Translations under genes and position numbers: made by a program | Shown here: positions 1 to 9,990 of the stretch, in pieces | Position numbering within the stretch: the first letter of the stretch is position 1 | Layout of the letters: the number at the start of each line of letters is the position of its first letter | NCBI GenBank assembly: GCA_019426215.1 | Contig: CM033400.1 | Span: forward strand, 16,476,568-16,540,567 | Length of the DNA stretch: 64,000 bases | Reading direction: 5' to 3' | Source: Buddleja alternifolia | Taxonomy: Eukaryota; Streptophyta; Magnoliopsida; Lamiales; Scrophulariaceae | Notes under the pieces: model-generated | Database searches by the model: none | The model's input: only the letters and a program-made list of their open reading frames with translations | Told to the model about the DNA's origin: nothing

Positions 1-777
1 CTCAAGCGGCTGTTGGTGAGTGCAAACAAGACTTTCAAGAAATGCATGATGCCACTCAAGCAAACCAACTTGCCATGAAAGAAGAGCTTGAAAAGCGCCT
101 AGAAACCCTTGAGACTTCTCTGAATGATGCTACCAGCGCCAAGCTTCTCGCCTTGCAGGAACGCTTCGACAAGCGTCTAGACGACATCACAGATTCTATG
201 TCTCAGATTGCTCATCAGGTCAGCTTACTCACAGATCATTTCCTAAAGACTGATGATGGCAATAAGGGGGAAGAGAAGAAGAAAGGAGGAAAGCGTCTAG
301 TTCAAGAGAAGAGCCTCCGTCTCCTAAGCGTCAAGTTTTTCCTTCTCCTTCTGCGCTTAGTCTCCCATCTTGGAAACTACTTTGAAAGTAAGTACCTCTG
401 GAGCGCCTAGTAGTACACTAAAGGAACCTCCAAGAGCACTATATCCAAATCTACCAATACCTACAAGAGCACTGCTTGAACACTTTGACATCCCTCTTCA
501 AAGAACATCTATTCCAGAACCTACAAATCCAAGAATCTTAGCTGAAGAGAGGAAGATGACTGACTTTATCCAAGCTTTTCGAATTTGCCTAAGGTATATG
601 GGTATTGACCCAACAGATTGGGACAATCATTTTACTGCTTTCAAGAAGAGACAGAAAGAAGAAAATAAGCTTATAATCAACAAAGATCATGAAGCAATGA
701 TGACCTTGGAAGACAATCTGACTGAAGCAACCCGAGCTGAAATGCCCAAGCGATACAAAGTTAGACCAAGACGTTAA
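1..777 (+). pseudogene. 3' end of Sirevirus extra ORF, left copy (broken)
   Basis: This is the C-terminal end of the extra ORF that lies downstream of pol in this copia element. The first open stretch (42-410) is a heptad-rich coiled coil containing the phrase FDKRLDDITDSMSQIAHQV. A close relative, FDKRYDNLASSISQIAHWV, occurs in the third copy near 33350. A frame change around 370-410 leads into a second stretch (to 777) with the phrase ICLRYMGIDPTDW, matched by ICLRHIGIDPSKW near 33785. About 210 bp later come the polypurine tract and LTR, as in the other two copies, so it belongs to the element and is not a host gene. The rest of this copy lies left of the window. Function is unknown; such ORFs in Sireviruses are often called envelope-like. 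Confidence 0.7.
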
Positions 778-986
778 AGCTTTTGATTTGCATTATCTAT
801 ATTCTTGTCTCTTATATCTTTATTTGTTCAGTTGTAAAAATGCTTGTAATCACTGATATATATAAATGCATTTTTCAGCTGAAACATCTCGTTAAAGCTT
901 AACTAACTCTAAATTACTAACATAACGCTTATTAACTTTGGCTGTCGTAACTTTTGAACTATAAAAGAGTGAGTATTGCCATCATC

Positions 987-999
987 AAAAAGGGGGGAA
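987..999 (+). promoter_or_regulatory. Polypurine tract of Sirevirus-like element (copy 1)
   Basis: A run of five A, six G and two A lies directly before the LTR start at 1001. This is the plus-strand priming site of an LTR retrotransposon. The 11-mer CATCATCAAAA just upstream (980-990) is matched by its exact inverse TTTTGATGATG (1025-1035) just inside the LTR, an arrangement repeated at the other two LTRs. Confidence 0.8.
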
Positions 1000-1000
1000 T

Positions 1001-2618
1001 TGATAGGAAATTTCATGTTAAGATTTTGATGATGACAATTAGGAATCTTGTTAGACCCCAAAGTTATGTACGCTTAAATTTCATAGATACTTGTATAAGC
1101 ATTTGAACATTAGAAATGTATAGGCTTTATTTTATCTTTTACTTTTGACATTCTTAGATCAAGAAGTCGGTTAGATTAAGCGTTTGATACTTTCTGAGTG
1201 AGCTTATCAAGACTGCGAAATCTGAAGACTCCAAGCATCCAAGAAATCAATAGTGAATGAAGTTTGAAGAAGTTCACTCTAAGCGCCTGACATGTTCTGA
1301 GTGAAGTGTCAAGTAACGAAGACTGAAGTCTCAAGCGTCTACACTTCTAAATGAAGTCTGAAGACTTTTCCAAGCGTCTAAACATTAAATAGTCCTCCAG
1401 ATTAAATGGAACTTTCAGTTCATGAATGAAGCGTCTATCAAATGACAAACATTCTCCTGAAGCGTCAGATCGAAAGGAGTTTAATGCAAATATTTTCAGT
1501 GCATTAAATGCCAACGGGCATTTAATTCAAATGCATTAAATGCTGATAAGAGCATTAAATGTGATAAGTACTTTCAGACGTACGGAGAAGCCACCCTATT
1601 GGACTGTCAACTATTCAAAGACTGCAACACCAACTTTTGTGCAGCAGATTTTCAGGAAAAATGACAAAAGTTGTTCACTCGCGAAAGTGAGAGACACGCG
1701 CCCTTACATGTGTCAAACGGACACTTTTTCCAAGAATGCCTATAAATAGAACTTCAACAACAAGCCAAACAATATATAGAACAATTATCAAGCCAAATTG
1801 CTGATGCATTGAAGTCTCATTCCTTAAACTTTCAGAAAAGCCAAAATACTCAAGAAAATATTCTCTTTGCTTTTCATCAAATCCTGAGACACTCAACCCA
1901 ATATCTCAAACATTCTTTTTGAAGAAACTACACTACTACTGAGATATTCTAGTTGTTTGAACTTCATCAAAATCAAACAAACCCTTTTAGAAAAACCCCT
2001 ATCCAAGCCTCGCGATCTGTGTGAAGTCGAAGTTGGATACTTGCCATATTTCTGGGGGAAAGAAGCGAGGGGATTGAAGTGATTTGGAGCAGAAATCTGT
2101 GTGATCAAGGAGCTCAAGTCATCGACATCCATCTCTCCCTAATTTGTAGAAGATTCTGTGTGAGAAGCCTCCAAGTGTTCGAGGAGAAGAAGGACTGTTG
2201 TGATTCTGTGTCATTTACTTTTTAGTCAATTCTTTTATCTATCATATCATTGCATAAACTGATTAAGTAAAACACAATCAAACACTAAGCAACTAAGAAA
2301 CCTCTTGTGACGCTAAAGCTTTCAAGGAGAAGACTCAAAAAATTATTCTGATGTGCTAACACTGATTAAAGAACTGAACGCTTAACCTACTTGGTCAAAG
2401 TATTCAAATCTTGAAGTCTGAGTTAACTTCCTAAAAATAGTCTTCATCAGACGCTTCGCCAAAGCGCTAATATTTTTAAGTGAACGCTTAAGTCAAGCTT
2501 TAGACACTTCAAGCGTCCAAAAATCTTTTAGTACGAACCTTTTTGAAGTCGAAAAAGACTTCAGGGTCTATTCAACCCCCCCCCTCTAGACCCTTTCGTA
2601 TGCCACTTGGGACCAACA
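1001..2618 (+). mobile_element. LTR 1 of Sirevirus-like Ty1/copia tandem array
   Basis: The LTR starts TGATAGGAAATTTC just after the polypurine tract and ends GGGACCAACA, giving TG...CA termini and 1618 bp. Copies at 13003 and 34218 share the start, a region of short AAGCG-type words, a TATAAATA box (here near 1740), a C-run near 2578 and the CGTATGCCACTTGGGACC end. It is followed at once by gag sequence and not by flanking DNA, so it also serves as the 5' LTR of the next copy with the usual leader lost. Small ORFs inside it (for example 1540-1749 and 1893-2132 reverse) are chance frames. Confidence 0.75.
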
Positions 2619-2746
2619 CACAAACTGCAAAGTTAACAAATGAACAAAAGATGAAAACTAATCTTTGTTATAATTTCAGGAAGCCAGGGCACTACCAGGT
2701 AATTTGCTCTTATCCAAATGTATCGAAGCCCACAAGGTAGGATCAC
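2619..2746 (+). pseudogene. gag zinc-knuckle fragment of Sirevirus-like element
   Basis: The frame encodes CYNFRKPGHYQVICSYP, a CCHC zinc knuckle in which the second Cys is Phe. The same stretch recurs at about 6255-6345 in the main gag of this internal region, so this piece is a separate fragment left by deletion or rearrangement. It abuts the LTR end at 2618 without a primer binding site and is cut by the LTR starting at 2747. Confidence 0.6.
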
Positions 2747-4363
2747 TATTAGATATATGCCCTAGATGCCATTTAGGACAAATAGATTGTATAGGGTATT
2801 CAATTATGTTGTACAAACTGATAATTAATAAAGGCAATTATTATTTTGTTCATGTAAAACTTTATGACATCAATAAGTATTAAATAAACAGTCTTTGTGT
2901 ATCGAGGTTGACTCTTCGCCCTTTATGGAATAAAGATGTGGCACGGGGAGAGTCTTATTCCTGATCACTCAAAAGGGTTCGCAAGTCAAGGAATCTTAAT
3001 TGGGCATTAAGATTCGTACCAGTCGAACACTATGGGATAGTGAGAACATATGTCATAGATATATCAATGGAATTGATATATTCAAACACAGCTCCCAGTA
3101 ATCCAATCACATGGGTATTTACTCGATGACTGTCAATGATTGGATTACTGACCATAATAGTATGAGTGAGCCTTAGACCTGAGGGTTCATGATCAATGTG
3201 CTTGTGCTATTGAATCTGTTACTAGAGTAGTTAGGCCCAACTCACCCTTTGGTGGGGTCGACCTCGAAGTGCGATCTCAATGAGTCAAGTAGCAATTGTT
3301 CAGTGATCGCCAAGATGGGATTCACTGTCTTGATAGTAAACGAGAAAGTATCCTGTGTAATCATATGCATATGAAATTATAAGTCCTTGGCCAAAACAAT
3401 GAAACTAACACATGTGGGACATGGATAATAGTTTCATAATTTCATCATGATATGATTACATGGACAATATCAAGTTTAGTGAGTTTGACATAAACCATGA
3501 CTGTCACTTGATCAGGATATGTCAGTGAAAGGCTTATACTCATATGGTGTTTATGGTCCAGAGGTTCGTAAATGATTCGTTCATTTCGTACTCAATTGGG
3601 TTACGATGTGAGTCCACAAGACTGGCTAGGTGACACTCACATCCTTTGGTAGTTCCTCTCATTGCCAATTGAGACGAACCTAAAGAGTCGTGCTATAAGA
3701 AACGAACGAGATGTCTTTTTTGTGTTAATCTTTTAGAAAGATATAATTAAATGGACGCATTGATTTATTGGTTAAATCAATGAATTAAATATTTAATTTA
3801 AGTAGATTAAATTAAATTATTTAATTGGAGAATTAATTAAATGGAATTAATTAATTATTTAATATGTATTGGAATTTAAATAGGATTTAAATTAAATACA
3901 TGTTAAAAGGTGTGCTAAGTTGAATGGGCCAACTTAAAGCCCACCCACGTCCATGTGGAGCCCTAGGGGGCAGCCACCTTAGGAGTTCTAAGGGACTCTC
4001 ACTAGTTTGTTAAGTCACAGAGTTATAAGATAACTCCAACACTAACAAGTCACAAGTAACCCTAGTTTCATAACACACAAAAAGAAGAGAGGCCTGCTAC
4101 CCCAAAAATTCGCCCTAGCCGTCCACCACCATTGTCGAGGAATTTTTGGAGATCTTTGAAGGTTCATTTCGCGTGCATCTTTAGAGACAGGAGCTCAAGG
4201 AGTTGATGTTACGCGAAGATTAATTACGAAATCAATAAGATAAATCTATTTAGTTTAATTTTTGGAAATCTATTTAAAATCATTAAATCCCGTTAAAGTG
4301 ATCCACGTTTAGGAATCCAAAAATTTTATTCCGCTGCGTTTTTACTCCGATGGATCTCTAACA
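2747..4363 (+). mobile_element. LTR of a copia-type element (family A/C-like)
   Basis: This 1617-bp LTR begins TATTAGATATATGCCCTAG (TG mutated to TA) and ends CTCTAACA directly before a canonical primer binding site. Its middle shares phrases with the other A/C-type LTRs here, such as GGTGGGGTCGACCTCGAAG and GAGTCGTGCTATAAG. AT-rich tracts of TTAATTAA type at 3770-3900 are also family-typical. It lies inside the gag region of the Sirevirus array. The 3' LTR is absent. Confidence 0.7.
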
Positions 4364-4364
4364 G

Positions 4365-4376
4365 TGGTATCAGAGC
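4365..4376 (+). promoter_or_regulatory. Primer binding site, tRNA-iMet type
   Basis: TGGTATCAGAGC, one base after the LTR end at 4363, is the standard initiator-tRNA-Met complementary site of plant Ty1/copia elements. It fixes the LTR 3' boundary and the + orientation of the element. It is the only clear primer binding site I see in the window. Confidence 0.9.
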
Positions 4377-5720
4377 CGACTTTAACACGATTAATGATTT
4401 TTCGCATTTGAGATTATGTTGGCAATATTAGATTTTTAAAAATTTGATTTTATGGGTTTAGTATTGGTTATTGAAACTGAAATTTTGAAAATTTTATCGC
4501 CCCGGATTCGCCACCCCGATTTCGCCATTGCGACGTCGGTGGCAGCGGCATCGGCGAAGCGTAACAGCAGCGGAGCCGTTGCGCAGTAACTAAAAAACAA
4601 AAAAAAAAAAAAAAAGAGGGCCAGCGCCGCCACCACAATCGGGTGCTGGGCTGGGCCCAACAGCGATTAATAATATATATATGAATAATCATTAATAATC
4701 ATTGGGTTTGACCCAATAGACAAATTTGACCCGAGATTTGTCAAATCCTTTTTTCCTAGTAAAATGATTTTGTTTTTCCTAAAATTAAATTGGATTGGAC
4801 TTTTTTAATTAAATTGGATTTAATTATATCATAGCTTAAAGTTTGGAATTATATTTATGATTGATGACGATTAAATAAATAGGATTTATTTTTGGGCAAA
4901 ATTATTTTTTCAAAATAATTAAGAATAAGTTAGACTTATTTCTTAAATAATAAATTGGATTTATTCTTTTAAATTGGAATTAAATTCACTTTTTCATAAT
5001 TAAATTAGATTTAATTAAATATGAATTTCTTTTCGATTTTAAAAGTAAAAGCCAACATGCTTTGATGTATGTTGTGGTGGATGCATCCATGGACTTAGGA
5101 TTTTACCGTTTTGTATTATCTGTGTTGTATTGGGCCAAATAATGCCCCCCAGTTTGTACTTTTAATTTCGGTAGTATAATGTATAGGGCACTTCACTGTT
5201 ATGTAACTAGCAAAGGTAGGACCTTCTTGAAGATTGGAGCCTGGAGCATATCAAGATTAGATTTGATATAGGCCCCTATCCCCCTGATTAATCTATTGGC
5301 TTAGATCAATCTAGAAAGTCCATGGAAATCATGTTGATAGAAGAACTAGGTTTTCTATTAATGCATAGATTAGAATAATTCCACATATGCGTGAATTGGA
5401 TTGATGTGCAAAGTGAGAACTTAATTAAATAAAAATTCTCCCAAAATAATAACACTAAGTAAGTTATGGATATTGGATATCCCAGCTCTCCATCAAACTT
5501 AGAGAGATAGAGTTATGAGTTATGCATGGCATCGTCCCGACTAATGGGGGTTATGCATCAACTCATAATTCGAAGATCTCTAAGTGCATTTGATGCCATC
5601 GGTCGAAGCAAATCTTATTCCATACATCGTTACAGGTTGTAAGGTGAGATTCAACTGTTAGATCGATAGGAGTTGATGGCAAAGTACTTAGATGGATCAC
5701 CACCAATATTCCATTATAGG
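4377..5720 (+). mobile_element. Non-coding internal part of truncated LTR element
   Basis: About 1.3 kb downstream of the primer binding site holds no convincing gag or pol frame. The sequence is AT-rich with an A-run near 4600 and a GC-rich patch at 4500-4660; open frames there on the reverse strand are homopolymer artefacts. From about 5700 the Sirevirus gag resumes abruptly. The element is either a gag/pol element truncated before its ORF or a non-autonomous LARD-like derivative. I cannot place the right junction better than 5690-5730. Confidence 0.5.
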
Positions 5721-7428
5721 CTGAGTTTAAGTGATCCATGAGCTCATTACCGAGTTAGCGTTATTAGACATGGAATTGGCCAACAAGGAAATGGTCAATA
5801 AGATTTTCGGAAGTCTTCCAAGCAAGTATTTGATTAAGACTGTTGCTATGAGAGAATCACAGACATTGGAGACTCTTACTCCAGAACATGTGTTTTCAGA
5901 GTTAATGGCATTTGAGTTCGAATTGGGTGAAGTCAGCGACTGAATCAGGAGCTTTAATCGCTACTACCAAAAGTAAGGGTAAGGCAGTTAGTGAGGTTAA
6001 ATCAACAGAATCTAATGAAGAAAAGGAGATGGCTTTATTGGTCAAGAAATTCAAGAAATTTCTAAGATATGAAAAGAGAAATCCTATTGGACAAACTTCA
6101 TTTCAAACTACTCCCCCAGCATCAGCGCCTCAGTATCAAGCGCCAGTGTACTCTGCACCTCAATCAATAGCGCCAGTTCCATATCAAGCGCCTCCGTCCC
6201 CTACTCAGAATCTCTCAGCGCCAGTAGTTTCAAAGTGATTAACCACTAAACAAAAAATGAAAACTAATTTGTGTTATAATTACAGGAAACCAAGGCATTA
6301 CCAGGTAAATTACCCTTATCCAAATGTGTCTAAGCCCACAAGGCAAGACTATGCAGATAGAAACCAATTTAGGAGCAACCTTCACCAACAAGAATTGCTA
6401 GCGGAATCTGAACCACTCTCCACGCCTAAAGAGGATTTGGAATCATTAGATGAAAGCAGTGATGATGAGCCTACAAGCGACTCAGCGTTGATTTGTCTCA
6501 TGGCAAGAGATGATGAAGCATCTGACGATTCGCTACCTGAGGTAAACACTGAATTATCTCATCCTCTTTCTTATGATGAATTACTTGACCAAATTAATGA
6601 ATATTATAAAGATTGTCAAGATGCCGCCAAAATATATCAAAATCACTTCACTATTATCTCATCGCTCACAAGTGATAAAGTAACACTCAAAGCAGAGTTG
6701 CAAGTTCAGCAACAATGCATTGAGAAGAACTAATCGCTTGAGAGTGAGATTACTCAATTGAAAAACGATCTTGATATAATAGTCAAGAGAGAAGCTGATC
6801 TGGTAGCTAGACTTGCTAAATTAGAGCAGATCGTCTCATCATTATCGAAAGCTTCAAGAAAGTTGGATAATGTGACTGAAATAACAAGAATGTTTGGTGA
6901 AAAGACCGGTTTAGGATGCAATAAATTCGGTAAGCAACCAAATAAATCTAATGTTATGGCAAACAACAAAGGAAAGGGTGTTTTCTTTGTTGAGAAAGGT
7001 TCACAAAGTCAAACGCTGAATGAACCAAGTGACAATGGTACGAGGCCAAATGAGAAAACCAAAGCTGACTCAGGCAAGGGTAAGGCAAAGGCAAAAGATT
7101 CACAAAGAAAGGTTCATCCAAACTCTCAAAAGGCTAAGGATAAACCTAACCACTGTGAATCAAGCCTAAGTGTCCAGTACCAAAAGTGCAACCTAAGCCA
7201 ACGCCCAGGAAATACCAGCGTCAATATCCACAAAGGTCTAAATCATATTATCTCTATTATGATGATTATGATTATGACTATGATTATGATTACTATTATA
7301 ATAGAGGATATTATTATTCACCCAAAAAGCACACACAGCACAAGGTGAACAAAAAACACACACAACACAATGTGAAACCCAAGAACGCCAGTATTCCTAC
7401 AATGAAGACTAGGTTCCTAAAGTTTTAA
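5701..7428 (+). pseudogene. Sirevirus-like gag (broken), internal I
   Basis: Successive frames give recognisable gag parts: a UBN2-like segment (LPSKYLIKTVAMRESQTLE, about 5815-5870), a Pro/Ala/Gln-rich linker (6110-6235), a degenerate zinc knuckle CYNYRKPRHYQVNYPYP (only the first Cys and the His kept), an acidic stretch (6420-6600) and a coiled coil with a DLDIIVKREADLVARLAKLE core (6770-6830). A Lys-rich basic tail follows, then a DYDYDYDYY low-complexity run from GATTATGA repeats (7260-7310). Stops at 5941, 6236 and 6731 break the reading. It would have formed the virus-like particle shell; it is not functional now. Confidence 0.75.
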
Positions 7429-7503
7429 TTGAAGCCAAGGTTACTAACGTTGAAGGACCCAAGACAACATGGGTACCTAAGAAGAATTAGAACTATCCTT
7501 TAA

Positions 7504-8397
7504 ATGCAGGTACCTAGAGCCAACACCGATACTTCAGCTTGGTACTTCGATAGTGGGTCATCAAGGCACAGGACTGGATCAAAGAATCTTTTGGCCAACT
7601 ATCGTGCAACCAACGGTCCTCAAGTTATATTCGGTGATAACTCCAAAGGTAAAACCAAAGGTATAGGTATCATGCATAGGGGGAACATCATGATCAGTGA
7701 TGTATACTATGTTGAGGGTCTTAAGCACAATTTGTTAAGCATTAGTCAATTTTGTAATAAAGGCTTTGAAGTAAAATTTTCAAGCGACTTTTGCTATATT
7801 AACGACGCTAAGACTAAGTCTACTAAATTAAGAGGAAAAAGAACAAACAATGTGTATTTAGTGGATAGGGATTCTACAATTGATAACAACCCCACATGCT
7901 TTGTTGCTAAAAGTCAAAATGAATTGGGTTGGTTATGGCATCGAAAAATGAATCACCTCAACTTTAAGGCAAACTCTCAGTTAATATCGCTAAATCTAGT
8001 AGAGGGATTACCTAAGGGTTCCTTTCAGAAGAATCGCTTATGTGATGCATGTCAAATGAGTAAACAAGTTAAATCATCTTTTAAGAAGAAACCATGCATA
8101 TCTACTTCTAGAGTTCTTGAACTATTTCATCTAGATTTGTTTGGCCCTATTCAAATCATGAGTGTTAGTGGTAAAAAGTACTCACTTAGTAATAGTTGAT
8201 GACTTCTCTCACTATACATGGGTAGAATTCCTAGTGACCAAAGGTGAAACTAGTGTCAAGCTCACATCGCTAATTCGTCAATTACAAACTTCAAAAGATT
8301 TAAAGGTGACAAGAATTAGAAGCGATAGAGGAACTGAATTTACTAACCAATTTGTTGAGAAATTTTGAATAGATCTTGGAATACTTCATGAGTATTT
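7504..8397 (+). pseudogene. Sirevirus-like protease and integrase fragment, internal I
   Basis: The aspartic protease motif appears as WYFDSGSSRHRT at the start. A GAG-pre-integrase zinc finger follows (LWHRKMNHLNF ... CDACQMSKQ). The integrase core starts with FHLDLFGPIQ (first catalytic Asp) and includes VDDFSHYTWVEFL and RSDRGTEFTN (second Asp). A one-base shift near 8180 separates the two halves. Right after HEYFA, at about 8398, the frame jumps into the extra 3' ORF; the rest of integrase and all of reverse transcriptase and RNase H are missing, so this copy carries a large pol deletion. Confidence 0.8.
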
Positions 8398-9904
8398 TGC
8401 TTCCGAAAAATCTTCCAAATCAGATAAACCAGCCACTGTTAACGCCGGTTTTCTTATTAACTGGGACTATCTCTTTGATAACCAGAACTTCCCTCTTACG
8501 ACTGTTCTTCCACTCGTCCAAGAATTTTGTTTAAGAGACATGATAACTTCCGTTTTCAACTTCTTTGAGGAAGAAACTCTATTCTTCTTCAATAATGCGA
8601 AAATCTCCGACGACGGAAACTCCATTTCCTGCTTCTTTCCTTTTGCCCGTGAAACCTTCGTCCTCACTCCTTCTCTGATTTTATCTTTACTAAACCTGCC
8701 AAATGATGGAGCCGAAGTTGAATATGTCACTCTTGGTGACGCTACCAAAGTCTGGGCGTTGATCAAGAAGGATGAAGTTGAAGCTGCTTATGAACCCAAT
8801 TTCAAGAAAAACGATATGAAGGGCGAATATGTCATTCTCGCGGACATTTGTGCCAAGATGATCGAATGCAAAAAGGGAACTTTCGATAAAGTTACAAACC
8901 TTCAGTACAAGATGATGGTGGCCATTCTGACCAAACTAAAGATATATTGGTCGCTTTACGTTTTTAATCGCTTCAAGGCAGCGATGGCCAAGTCAGTTAA
9001 TCCCAAGCCCTACGGGATTGTTTTAAGTCATATTCTTAGCGCTAGAGGTTACACCAACTCCGCTGGAAAGAAGATCCCACTGCTAAAGTTCTACGGAAAG
9101 AAGATGATTGGCGAGCTACTAAGGCCAAGGAAACGCGGTGGAGCAGCGGTTCCCAAAGACGAGCGTGAGCGACTTCGTGCCGAAGGAGTTGTTCGAAGTG
9201 ATGATGAAGAACATGTGTCTTCATCTTCATCATCATCTTCATCGAAAGAAGAGGTGGTGGTTAAGCGACCGAAAAGAAAGATCGCTATTAAGGTCGCTGA
9301 GGCAGCCAAGCCAGCAAAGAAACAAAAGCCAGAGACAAAGAAGAAGCAGAAGCCAGAGCCCAAGAAGAAACAACAAGAGCCTTCTCCTTCTCCTCCTCCT
9401 AAATCACCCTCTCCTCCTCCAGCGTTTATCTTCATGGTCTCTGAAGAAGAAGAAGCAGACCAAGAAGAAGATGTACCGCTTGCCCGAAGGCGTTCTCCCC
9501 TCTCCACTCCAGCTACTTCAACAAGTGCTCCAACAGAGCCAGCGCTTGAAAAGTCAGCGAGTGTTCCTGCTCCTTCTGACGCTGTTCCTGAAATCAGCTC
9601 AGTTCCTAAAGCCACTACTCCATCTGAGAGGCTTTCTGATGTTCGGGATAAGTACCTGTGCAAAGCGATGTACTATATCCTTTCCTCATTAGTTTCTAAC
9701 GCTAGGATAAATTCTTTTCAGCCGAGTGTGAAGCTAATATTCAAACTGTTCTCAACACTCTTGAGGATTTGCATATTCCCATTCGTGCTGATCCCGTTAC
9801 TTCTTTTCTCGTTTTAGATCCAGAAGAAGTTATCCCGGAGCCTAAGGAAACCGTACAAATTGTTGAAAAACAAGCGACTGAAACAGTCGATGATAGTCCT
9901 CAGG
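8398..9904 (+). pseudogene. Extra 3' ORF of Sirevirus-like element, N-terminal part
   Basis: A long open frame (ATG at 8540, but readable from 8398) encodes a conserved-looking globular part of about 200 residues with phrases such as FCLRDMITSVFNFF and YWSLYVFNRFKAAMAK. Next come a Ser-rich run (9215-9245), Lys/Pro-rich repeats of the KKQKPE type and an acidic patch. Two intron-like segments occur: 9652-9721 (GTACCTG...TTTTCAG) and 9905-9990. The exon between them reads openly (ECEANIQTVLNTLEDLHIP). Structurally it resembles plant retroelement proteins annotated as putative transposon or envelope-like protein; I do not assign a function. Reverse-strand frames at 9091-9663 are shadows of the repeats. 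Confidence 0.6.
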
Positions 9905-9990
9905 GTAAGCGTTGAAGTCTTTTCTTTGTAATTTCTACGTAGTAGAAATTTTGCTTGCTTTTCTCAAGCGCTTACATGTATCATCTCAAG
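9905..9990 (+). other. Candidate spliceosomal intron in the extra ORF
   Basis: The donor reads CAGG|GTAAGC and the acceptor CTCAAG|AAGC, with a T-rich interior, 86 bp. Removing it joins two reading frames without a stop (…SPQ then EAPDVDA…). Reading through meets a TGA within five codons. The upstream candidate at 9652-9721 has good borders but leaves the frames one base out, so that copy also needs an indel to be explained. Confidence 0.5.

Noticed and set aside
4436..4692. Two overlapping reverse-strand frames with Phe runs and a signal-peptide look
   Set aside because: The hydrophobic run is a poly-A tract in the non-coding leader of an LTR element.
9042..9692. Open frames on the reverse strand and in a second forward frame
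   Set aside because: They are shadows of the Ser-, Lys- and Glu-rich low-complexity part of the extra ORF.
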